This document shows, in pieces, positions 56,304 through 64,000 of a DNA stretch of 64,000 bases. Origin of the DNA: Pyxicephalus adspersus (Eukaryota; Chordata; Amphibia; Anura; Pyxicephalidae); NCBI RefSeq assembly GCF_032062135.1, contig NC_092861.1, positions 138,000,169-138,064,168 of the forward strand, given 5' to 3'. The notes below the pieces were generated by a model. The model did not search any database and was not told where the DNA came from. It saw only the letters and a program-made list of their open reading frames with translations. Made by a program: the position numbers and the translations under genes. Each line of letters starts with the position of its first letter. The first letter of the stretch is position 1.

Positions 56304-57304
56304 TGTTAGGAGATGCTTACCTGTCCAACAATCCCGTGCTGTGTGCCATCACAGTATCGCTTTTTTTTGTCCAGTAACCTCTGCTTCCCTTTAAGCCTGA
56401 GATGTGTTTTATCGGCATCCCCAGCACATACTCTGAGGCTGTGCACAGCTGAAGGGGATTTTAGAAGCAGATTAGTTCCTGACTCAATCCTGAGCTGCCA
56501 TTGGCTGCTGGGACATTATAGCCTCCCTGCTCCCGGTCACCAATGCTTGTTGTAATGTTAAGTTAGGTTATCTTGCTACTGGAGTGTAAATTTGTCTGAC
56601 TTAAGCTGCGTACACATTTCCAATTTTTGTCGTTGGAAAGGATCTTTCACGATCCTTTCCAACGACAAGGGAGTGCACGATACATGAACGGTGCTGTACA
56701 TACAGCACCGTTCATGCTCTATGGAGAGGGGAGGGGGAGAGCGACGGAGCGGCACCCTGCTGCGCGCTCTCCCCCTTCCCTTTCATTAGGATCGGCTGTC
56801 GTCCATCGTCCGTGGATCCGGCAGGTCGGTCGTCCGGACGACACCGACTGTACACACGGCAGATTTTCGCCCGATAATTGGCCGATGTCGATTATCGGGC
56901 GATAAAAATCTGACGTGTGTACGTAGCTTTACTGTTGCTGACCATTGCCTGTTCCTGACCCTGCGACTTTATGCCACCTGGACCGACCTTTTGTCTGTTA
57001 CTTCGACTTTGCATTTGTCTTGCCCTTGTCTGGTGGATTACCTGTTTATGACCTCTCGCTCTGTATTCTGGACTTGTTTGTGTTGGAATCTTGGTACTGC
57101 ATTATCTGTGGGCTCCTGGATCTCTGCCAGCCCTTCCCCGGACACCATCCTTTGCGCACTGGGGGCAACCATGTGCTGGGAAATGTAACCAGTCTACCGA
57201 GACTGATGGGGGTCCTGCTATAGGTAAAGACTAGAATAGGTAAAGAGGTTTTAGATTGGGGGACCGGTGTCTGGCTAGTACTGTTGTCGGACCAGAGCCT
57301 TACA
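56304..57304 (+). mobile_element. Solo LTR, copy 2, with nested MITE
   Basis: TGTTAGGAGATGCTTACCTG to CCAGAGCCTTACA, flanked on both sides by the identical pentamer GCTGC (56299-56303 and 57305-57309). Without the nested MITE at 56604-56928 and its TTA duplication it is about 673 bp, close to copy 1. The perfect 5 bp duplication shows this LTR inserted independently of copy 1, or derives from its own provirus reduced to a solo LTR by recombination. Confidence 0.9.
56604..56928. mobile_element. 325 bp PIF/Harbinger-like MITE nested in LTR copy 2
   Basis: Ends AGCTGCGTACACA and TGTGTACGTAGCT are inverted, and each is flanked by TTA (56601-56603 and 56929-56931), a PIF/Harbinger-type 3 bp target. 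The interior holds two perfect hairpins: CGTTGGAAAGGATC with its inverse (about 56631-56664) and GAACGGTGCTGTA with its inverse (about 56687-56714). CG-rich; the 92-codon frame is an artefact. Confidence 0.85.
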
Positions 57305-57309
57305 GCTGC

Positions 57310-57569
57310 GGATGCAGTGTTCATTAGGGGCAAGTACATTTGTATACTGAAAAAGGGACATTGTCTATCCACTTCTCAACAATATTTAGGTTAAAAACAA
57401 ATGTGTGAATCTTGGGTGAAACCTGCCTTAATCTTGGGTTAAACATTTTTTAATAGAGACCTAAGTTAACAAATGAAGCAGCATGCACCATATGATGCCA
57501 GCTTTTAATAAGGACTTTTTAGTTTCAAGAGTTTTACAAGGCTGACAGGTCCACTTTAACATAACTGCT
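57310..57569. other. Intergenic sequence
   Basis: No supported feature. Confidence 0.4.
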
Positions 57570-58320
57570 GCACAGTCCTTTACATTCAGATGTGTTCTGC
57601 TACCTGCATTTAAGAGGTGGATGCAAGAAGAGTCTACAATTCAATAAACCCGACGCCGGGATACTGTCTACCAGTGGTTGTGCAATCACTGAATCATCAA
57701 AATGATTTCTCAAAGGGACCCATACCCATATTTAGCGAGAACAAAATGGATAAAAAGCTTAATGCTGATAAATAATAGCATGCTATTAAAAGCCCACAGA
57801 ATTAGGAATGAAAAAAAAAACTTTTAAAGCAAAGTTGTTTGGAGAACAATAAAAGTCTTTTTTTCTAAAAGCTCTGTAAAATGTCAGCTTTAGACAGATA
57901 ATTGCATAGCACAGACTACCTTCCCTTCACTAGGATGATTTAAATAATGCATTTAAAATAATAATAATCAAGTATAAGACAACATGTAATGTTACGTGTC
58001 ACTGTGCAGCAGATAAAAAGCTTCTCATGACCAAATATGTCTGTCTTTGTCGTACTTCAGTAATAATTACAATGTTGGTTAACAGGAAACTTAACTGTTA
58101 CACACTCGCTGTTATTTGATGGATACGTGAACTGAACTTGTTGAAAGAGAGAAAACAGAATGTCTTGCCTTCTCCAAAAAAGTTTCAAAGTTGTAACAAA
58201 AGCAGAAAGTCTGCAATCATTTGGATTTTTTAGATGAAGGCTAAGAATGGCTAATAAAAAAATAGAATAGTCATTAAAATACAATGGAAAATGAAATTTG
58301 TTTAAAAAGAATACCATTTT
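57570..58320. other. Unique block, candidate noncoding regulatory element
   Basis: Non-repetitive sequence including 'aataaacccgacgccggga', 'atgatttctcaaagggacc', 'tgctgataaataatagcatg' and 'gatggatacgtgaactgaac'. The 86-codon minus frame lacks any domain. Conservation not tested. Confidence 0.2.
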
Positions 58321-59039
58321 AAATTCGCTAAAAAGCCATAATTAAAGAATTTCTTGAACTTTTTTTAATGACAGGCCACGTAGGATGAGAACATGTTCTA
58401 CAATAAAAAGTATAACTAAGATTTGAAAGCTTTGCCCAACAAATAAAAGAGGGAGACTGTAATGGACAAGTTATCAGTATTTCCTGTGCTTTGTTCTGCA
58501 ATGTGTCTTGGTGTGAAGGTGACCAGCTTCGTTAAGGCAGGGCCTTACTTCCTCATGTTGGAGCCTACAGCAAGGACAACAGTGAGCAGTATAGCGCTAA
58601 GATCACCAATTTTCACTCCAAGTGCAGTGAAATTATTTTTTTTAAGACTGCAGTGCCCTAGATCTTACACTGGATATGCATTGCTAGTTTAACGGAAAAC
58701 CCTAACCAAAAGGTACATTTTTCAAAATACTGGGCGCAATATATATTTTCAAATATTCCCTATAAGACAGAAAATCTTCACTTAAGTTCAGGTGAACCTT
58801 AACCAGCAATTAAACAAATGTAATTGTGATAAATAGTGCAATTCTAATGCTTGATTTAGTTATAATTTCACAAATTTTAAACAACCTAAAATTCTTTTTA
58901 GCAATGATAATTAATTTGTAACCTGCAAAATTTGTATCACAATAAATTTAAAACCCAATTATTTACATTTTGAACTCTATGTACCATTATTCCTCATTTC
59001 ATTTTTGAGTATTGAGTTGGCACTTTATAAAAAAGGGTT
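58321..59039. other. Intergenic sequence
   Basis: A 76-codon plus frame (58462-58692) shows no recognisable domain or splice context. Not called as a gene. Confidence 0.35.
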
Positions 59040-59082
59040 TTTATTATTAATAATAATAATAATAATAATAATCATCATCATT
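59040..59082. repeat. (AAT)n then (ATC)n microsatellite
   Basis: About ten AAT units followed by ATCATCATCAT. Confidence 0.9.
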
Positions 59083-59517
59083 TGAGTATTTGTTTCAGCC
59101 GGGAAAATAGCATATTGTAAAAGACTAGAAGTAGACTTCTTGGGGCTTAAGGCGGTACATTAGTTTTAGTGACAGTAACAAACACAAGGTGTGTGATGAG
59201 GGGTGTGTGTCATCATACAAACAGCACTCGCAATACTCCTGGACATCTCTTACTCCTCTGGGCTGGAAAACTTTTTAAAAATGGCTGCTGCTCACGCAAC
59301 AACTGGACAGTAGCTGAGTTCCTCTTCTGTCTGAGTGTAATTTTAAATGGCAACACGTTTACTGAGAACACTAGCTCACCTGTACTCCATTTGCAACAGC
59401 CTTCTTAAACCTCTTACTGAGTTCCCCGAATGGTGCTATATATAATCCCTCAGAAGAGTTAAGAATGAGCAGATCCAACAACTATTACCCTAAGAGTTGT
59501 CACCAAAACGAAGTATG
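59083..59517. other. Intergenic sequence
   Basis: No supported feature. Confidence 0.4.
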
Positions 59518-59855
59518 GGCAGCACAGTGGCTCAGAGATTAGCACTCTGTTTGTTGCAGCGCCAAGTCCCAGGGCTTTGGCCAGGACACTATCTGCATGG
59601 AGTTTGCAGGTTCTCCCCGTGTCTGCGTGGGTTTCCTGCGGGTACTCCGGTTTCCTCCCACATCCCAAAAACATGCAGTTAAGTTAATTGGCTTCCCCCT
59701 AAAATTGACCTTAGACTCCATTAACCACATATGACTATAGTAGGGACATTAGATTGTGAGCTCCTATGAGGGACAGTTAGTGGCACGACTATGAACTTTG
59801 TACAGCGCTGCATAATATGATGGCGCTATATAAATACTGTATAATAATAATAATA
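59518..59855 (+). mobile_element. tRNA-derived SINE with L2-type tail, copy 2
   Basis: Head 'gcacagtggctcagagatta', body 'ctatctgcatggagtttgca', 'ccgtgtctgcgtgggtttcc', 'tactccggtttcctcccaca', tail 'tgtacagcgctgcataatat', 'ggcgctatataaatactg' and AATAATAAT. The B-box-like word is lost here (ggctttgg instead of ggttcaaat). The body is better preserved than in copy 1. Confidence 0.8.
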
Positions 59856-59861
59856 AATTGA

Positions 59862-59968
59862 CATATGACTATGTTAGGACATTAGACTGTGAGCCACTTT
59901 AAGGGACAGTTAGTGACATGACTATGGGCTTTGTAAAGTGCTGCGTAAAATACTGGATAATAATTAGT
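59862..59968 (+). repeat. Tandem copy of the SINE 3' part
   Basis: 'acatatgactatgttagg', 'acattagactgtgagccact', 'gacagttagtgacatgacta' and 'tgtaaagtgctgcgtaaaa' repeat the SINE segment 59727-59850 directly downstream of it. Confidence 0.75.
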
Positions 59969-61236
59969 AAATTGCTTGGGAAAACAGAAAGTACCAGGTC
60001 CCACATGCCAGCCCATCATTTCCTCAATTCTGTCCCCTGGAAGTAATTTTCCAGCTTTATAGCCACCAAAGATGACGTGCAACACGTATTAGCATTGTTC
60101 AGAGATTGCCATGCTTTTATGGGGAAATTGGAGCGTAACCTTTCCTCTTTACTACTAGAATAATACTAGTAATACAAACCACATCAAATCTAAGGTCACA
60201 TCAAAATCACTAGATGCCCACTGTATCAATGCTACAAGGTCAAAATGGCTAAATTTATTACAGCAGAGGAGACACGAGCTTTCTTTCACCACTATGAGGA
60301 AGTACTCTTAGGTTGCTGGTGCAGAGACTTGGGTGTCCAAAATAGAACAGTGGTCAGAGCTTGCAGAATATACATGAGATGTATGCCTCCACACTGCTAA
60401 ATTAGAAGGCCAGACCTATACTAAAGTGTATCGGGTCTGAATCTCAGATGACTTCCACACACCCATGGCAGGATACACCTTTTAGCTGCATCACTCGGCA
60501 TAAACTCTCCTCCCTATGATAGAGTGTATATTTCCAAAATTAGGAACATGCAATCTGCCACCTAGATGGTGTTGGTGGGGGTGCAATTATTGTTGCTGAT
60601 GTAATAACTGCCTATGTATTACTTTTGCAAGCCTATCCATATTTCCAGTTACTGAATGATGATGCACTGGCCAACAATCCCACTGCCAGACAAAGCAAAT
60701 CATGCCATTGCTTACTTCTGCTCCCTCAAACCCACCACCCTCTCCTCCTTTTTGTGCCCTCCCCACCCTAAAAAAAAGTTTACTACAAACCAAAAAACTA
60801 ATGTAATGGTAAAACATTTTTGTAAGACCGCCCCAAAGCCTTCTACCTTTGCTTGAGCTGTATTTAATTTATTGGTTTAAAAGGACCTTTCAAGGGACTT
60901 TCCCCTGTCCTTATAGATTTGCATTGGCTTAGGAGGCTATAAACAAGGAGGTGGCCATTGGGGGCTTTGAACGCAGGGGTGGACATAGATATTGTAACTA
61001 AGGAAAAAGAAAAACAGAGAATGTAGAAGAAGTAAAGTGCATGGTAGCTGCTGAAATGGTGGTGAAAGTGGTTTTGCTAAATATTTCTAAGATGGAAATT
61101 TAAGAGTTTATGCCATCAAACCACATTCTACCAGTGGTAAATTAGGGTACTAAGGTGGTGGACATCAAGGAGGCAGTGCATTCCAAGGTGGATGTGAAAA
61201 TCATGGAGGATGATAAGGAGCCTACCAGGGCCCATT
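59969..61236. other. Intergenic sequence
   Basis: Frames of 66-76 codons on both strands at 60587-60856 have no motif. No supported feature over about 1.3 kb. Confidence 0.35.
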
Positions 61237-61300
61237 TTATTATTATTATTAATAAAGAGGATTTATATACCGGTAGCACCAACATATTACGCAGCCCACT
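61237..61300 (-). mobile_element. L2-type tail, inverted
   Basis: TTATTATTATTATTAATAAA followed by 'gatttatataccggtagc' and 'accaacatattacgcagc', the inverse of the LINE 3' end. Confidence 0.7.
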
Positions 61301-61499
61301 TACTGCTGCCCCCTGCAGATTAACCAGGGGGCGGCAGCAGTAAGTGGTATTGAACTGCTCACAGCTGACCATATTCATTTGCTAGAGGGCTGTCACAGAT
61401 AGAAGCTACAAGTAGTTTCTTTCTCGAGGCAACAGTTCACTAGTAAATGGAAGCACTAACTGCCCTGCAAACTCACTGCCAGTCTGAACATAGCCTAAA
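61301..61499 (-). mobile_element. H-family repeat, inverted copy with hairpin
   Basis: Ends 'gtctgaacatagcctaa', the inverse of the H-family start at 40744. At 61297-61345 'acttactgctgccccct' and 'agggggcggcagcagtaagt' form an almost perfect hairpin. Non-coding; the 78-codon frame is incidental. Confidence 0.5.
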
Positions 61500-62450
61500 T
61501 GTAAATGGTTTTAAAAATAAATCCTCCAAGTGTTTTTACTTATGACTCTAGGAGTGGGCAGTGATTGCTGCCTCAGATGTACGAGTTACATTTGTATCAG
61601 TTGAACAATCAGTTGAGTATAATAAGGTTGTTTGCCCCGGTACAATCCTGAAAAACCCTAATAGAGCTCTGTTTCAAAAAACTTATGTTGCACTAATTTT
61701 CCTTGCTTCACCCTTTACCAACATAATCAGTTGAATTCTAGAAATATGGTAAAACATTTTTCTCCTTTTGTGTATGCAAGATTACATAGCAATTTTATTC
61801 ACATTATCTTTTCTTCTGCCCCTTAAATAAATACACCACTATGTGAACATAGAGAGTTTACGTCCAGGACAATTAATAGGAAGCAATGCTATTCTGATTT
61901 CTGATTATTTCAAAAACCTAAAATATACATTCATTGGAATGGGAGGGGGTTAATATGTAATCAAGCCATGTAAACATGTAAAGGTTAAAAAGCTTTTTAA
62001 ACATGCCTCAGAATAAAAAAAAGACTGTGTTTACTGTAGAACTGTGTATTGCAATTTGAAGTTTTTTCTTGAATAGGAAATGTCAATTATGGTAAAATTT
62101 GTTTTTTTAAAATGTGATTCCCAGGTTAACTGATAAACTGTACAAACTTTGTTATTGCAAAGATAATATTGCAAACTATGCAGCATTGAAAACTATACAG
62201 TAACAGAATACAGACTTAGCTTCAATGGTTACATAATTGGGAGTGTGTGAGTGTGAATGAGTGTGACTAGATACCAAGCAAGAAATGACAAACCAGAGCT
62301 ACTTACATACCATTTTGTAGTTTTAAAATTTAGGCACTGCAGTGTCCTGTCTGGTAGATAAAATAATTAATTGAAAAATAACAGCCCAGAGGCTTTCTCC
62401 TTCATGCTAGAGATCCGACCCACCATAATATTTGCATTTTGGACAGTTTT
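61500..62450. other. AT-rich intergenic sequence
   Basis: No supported feature. Confidence 0.4.
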
Positions 62451-62503
62451 AACTATTTAAAAGTCATACCTGACTGCAGCATTAAACATAAAGTGTTTTT
62501 TAA
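62451..62503 (+). repeat. ~52 bp direct repeat, left copy
   Basis: 'aactatttaaaagtcatacc', 'tgactgcagcattaaacata' and 'aagtgttttttaaa' recur at 62987-63038 with few differences. The two copies flank the E-family element. Confidence 0.85.
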
Positions 62504-62988
62504 AGCGTACCTAAACTCAGAATTTTCACTTTACGCAGGGTAGACAACCCCTTTATGAAAAGTACCAACTCTGTTTGTTTTTTAAATGCAACACCCCTTT
62601 TTAAAAAAAAAAAAAAAAAAGGTGCAGTACCGCCCCCCAATTCTCGATCGCCTAGGGAATGAATGGTAGCACAAAGCCTCCCGGGATACCTATGTCACAC
62701 ATCCAAGGAGGCTTTTGGTCGCTCCTTCTGCACATGCCTGAGCAGCAGAAGAAGCCTTTTCGTGAAAAGGGAAAAAAATGCCGATCTCAAGCCTGGATCG
62801 TGTGAGGTAGGAAGAATGCTGAAAAAAAGAAGATGGCGACACCCAGATCGCCGGCCGGAAGACGGATGCCGGGACGATGAAGGACCCAATGGAAGAAACC
62901 TCCAGATGGATTGGACTGGCATGCAGGATTGAAGGTAAGTGTATTTTTTTCTTGTTTTGTTGGACTTTTGAGTTTTATTCCTCTTTAA
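62500..62988 (+). mobile_element. E-family MITE, copy 2
   Basis: The start 'ttaaagcgtacctaaactca' and end 'gagttttattcctctttaa' are inverted. Interior blocks: A-run 62603-62620, 'ggtgcagtaccgccccccaa', 'gcctcccgggatacc', 'cttctgcacatgcctgagca', 'agatggcgacacccagatcg', 'gaaggtaagtgtattttt'. The 75- and 89-codon frames over it are incidental. Confidence 0.8.
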
Positions 62989-63038
62989 CTATTTAAATCA
63001 TACCTGACTGCCTCATTAAACATAAAGTATTTTTTAAA
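62987..63038 (+). repeat. ~52 bp direct repeat, right copy
   Basis: 'aactatttaaatcatacc', 'tgactgcctcattaaacata' and 'aagtattttttaaa', matching the left copy at 62451-62503. Confidence 0.85.
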
Positions 63039-63259
63039 TAACAGAATGAAAACTCTGAAGACACTCTTATGTGGCTTTATTCTTTTATTGAGTAAATTGA
63101 CAATTTCAAAACATTTTATTTTTTATTAATATAGCAAAGGTGGGATTGCACGTTAACATTTCTCTAGAACAGCTAGCACTGGCCTAATGCTTTTATTAAG
63201 AGAAGCCATCTATTTGGAGCAAATCATGACTTCTCCATTACTACCGTAGCTGCACCAAG

Positions 63260-63407
63260 GTTGCCATGACAGCACACCACCGCTCTACTGGCGGAAGTGC
63301 CAGAATTCCGTCTTCCGTGACGTCACTTCCTCTTTTCTCTCGCGTGGACTTGGTGCTGTGTGATCACGTGTTCCCACTGTCCTTGGCCGGCGTGAGTTGT
63401 GAAGAAC
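63260..63407 (+). promoter_or_regulatory. Promoter and 5' UTR region of a mitochondrial-protein gene
   Basis: Within about 80 bp lie a CGGAAGT ETS/GABP core (63292-63298), a perfect TGACGTCA CRE (63318-63325) immediately followed by an inverted ETS core (ACTTCCTC, 63325-63332), and a CACGTG E-box (63365-63370). AACATGGC (63405-63412), overlapping the start codon, resembles a YY1 site of the kind found at the start of many TATA-less housekeeping genes. No TATA box is visible. This combination (GABP/NRF-2, CREB, USF-type, YY1) is typical of nuclear genes for mitochondrial proteins. The transcription start is not determinable exactly. Confidence 0.75.
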
Positions 63408-63514
63408 ATGGCTGCACTATTAGCAGGAGCTCGGCTTGTCCTTCGCCAGGGACTGCGCTTCCTCCCGGCCTATAGCACTGTCTATAGAGTGCTGCCAGCG
63501 CCAGTGTCCGTTAG
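63408..63514 (+). CDS. First coding exon, mitochondrial presequence; candidate NDUFS4
   Basis: ATG at 63408-63410 opens 35 codons plus 2 nt, ending TTAG before the consensus donor GTGAGT (63515). The peptide begins MAALLAGARLVLRQGLRFLP and continues AYSTVYRVLPAPVSV, then an AG-started codon (Arg or Ser). It has no acidic residues, is rich in Arg, Leu and Ala, and can form an amphipathic helix, so it is a mitochondrial import presequence. The start was chosen because the frame is open to a strong donor and the ATG lies right behind the promoter motifs. Candidate identity: NDUFS4, an accessory subunit of respiratory complex I. Human NDUFS4 has a VLRQ word near residues 9-12, and its first coding exon also ends after two bases of an arginine codon (98 nt there, 107 nt here). 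This is suggestive, not proof; other mitochondrial proteins have similar presequences. Confidence 0.8.
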
Positions 63515-64000
63515 GTGAGTGCCTGTCCCGTCTGGTGTGTGTATATCTGCAAAGTCTGAGTAACATGTCAGTCAGTGTGTGTCATGTCCTGTATGGGACT
63601 CTTGTTCTTCATATGGCTTCCACCTGACAGGACAAGCTTTGACCTTGGAGAACTGAGCTGCCTGACCTGTCCTGGGTTCCCCATACTAAGACAGGGTCAT
63701 AAAAATGCTTTTAATACTGCAGCAGAATTGATATTTATAATTCTCTCAGGAAATGCTAATTGCTTGGCTGTCTGGGCTTATTCATAGTGAGGTTGGGGTG
63801 CCTTTAAATAGCGTTTACAACTTCCTTATGGCAGGAAATGTAGCGTCTCCCCATTTCAGCCCCCATAGTAAATGAATGGGGGAGGTTGCCGGTACCGCTT
63901 CCCGTCTCCAGCTAACGAATGTGCCAGGTGAGGGGCTGAGAGTCGGGTAATGTGTGCAAAATTGCGCCTTGAAGAAGCAGGTGTGCACCTACCCAATCAG
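63515..64000 (+). other. Start of intron 1
   Basis: The consensus donor GTGAGT at 63515-63520 begins an intron with no acceptor plus open frame found before the window ends. The 5' part has CG-containing words ('ggtaccgcttcccgtctcca', 'gagagtcgggtaatg'), as often near promoters. Frames of 63-70 codons here are not supported as exons. Confidence 0.65.

Noticed and set aside
55128..57304. Single endogenous retrovirus with two LTRs
   Set aside because: Each LTR appears to have its own 5 bp duplication, the intervening 477 bp contain no gag, pol or env resemblance, and no primer-binding site was seen after the first LTR.
63266..63475. 69-codon frame starting at an upstream ATG near the promoter
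   Set aside because: It runs through the ETS/CRE/E-box cluster in a different frame from the presequence exon and ends at a stop; no family resemblance.
1..64000. CRISPR array or bacterial-type defence system
   Set aside because: The repeats are microsatellites, a minisatellite with drifting units and dispersed transposons. There is no repeat-spacer pattern and no cas-like coding sequence; the DNA is vertebrate nuclear.

Overview
The window looks like vertebrate nuclear DNA, most probably from an anuran amphibian. It is AT-rich, has no bacterial-style gene density, and consists mainly of unique-looking intergenic sequence with many small interspersed repeats. The repeats are short inverted-repeat DNA transposons (hAT, piggyBac-like, PIF/Harbinger-like and Tc1/mariner types), long-palindrome MITEs, a tRNA-derived SINE whose tail matches an L2-like LINE, a Tx1/L1-like LINE remnant and solo LTRs. 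This mix is what I know from frog genomes; the species cannot be named from the sequence. Almost all translated open frames in the window are chance frames or transposon debris.

Only one real protein-coding gene is supported, at the extreme right end. A promoter-like region (about 63260-63407) with ETS, CRE, ETS and E-box motifs leads into a first coding exon (63408-63514) that encodes a mitochondrial-type presequence and ends in a consensus splice donor. The rest of the gene lies beyond the window. A VLRQ-type motif near the N-terminus, the exon length and the phase-2 junction falling on an arginine-type codon make NDUFS4 (a complex I subunit) my best candidate, but this is an inference from about 35 residues. 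If it is right, the remaining 63 kb would be the FST-NDUFS4 intergenic interval, by analogy with the human gene order.

Layout. 1-5 kb: small MITEs, a hAT-like element and a pair of adjacent TIR elements. 5-16 kb: mostly low-copy AT-rich sequence with two B-family MITEs, an unusual 122/122 bp inverted repeat (11651-12201) and two unique-looking blocks that resemble conserved noncoding sequence (7230-7690, 14700-15420). 16-25 kb: a dense repeat cluster with a hAT MITE carrying a perfect 8 bp target duplication, a multi-hairpin foldback element, a triplicated internal-repeat element, Tc1-like transposase debris and a tandem duplication. 25-44 kb: five or six copies of a ~220 bp palindromic MITE, a piggyBac-like TTAA element, a Tx1-type LINE fragment, a ~42 bp minisatellite split by an L2-like LINE end, and a SINE. 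44-57 kb: a second TTAA element, a diverged 18S rRNA pseudogene, a possible LTR, a hAT transposase relic (BED finger joined to the C-terminal dimerisation region), and two sibling solo LTRs, one containing a nested Harbinger-like MITE. 57-63 kb: quieter sequence, a second SINE and an E-family MITE flanked by a ~52 bp direct repeat, then the gene start.

No CRISPR array, operon or new multi-gene system is visible. The most interesting content is the architecture and nesting order of the mobile elements, the regulatory layout of the one promoter, and the unique blocks that could be enhancers. Conservation of those blocks cannot be judged from the sequence alone.
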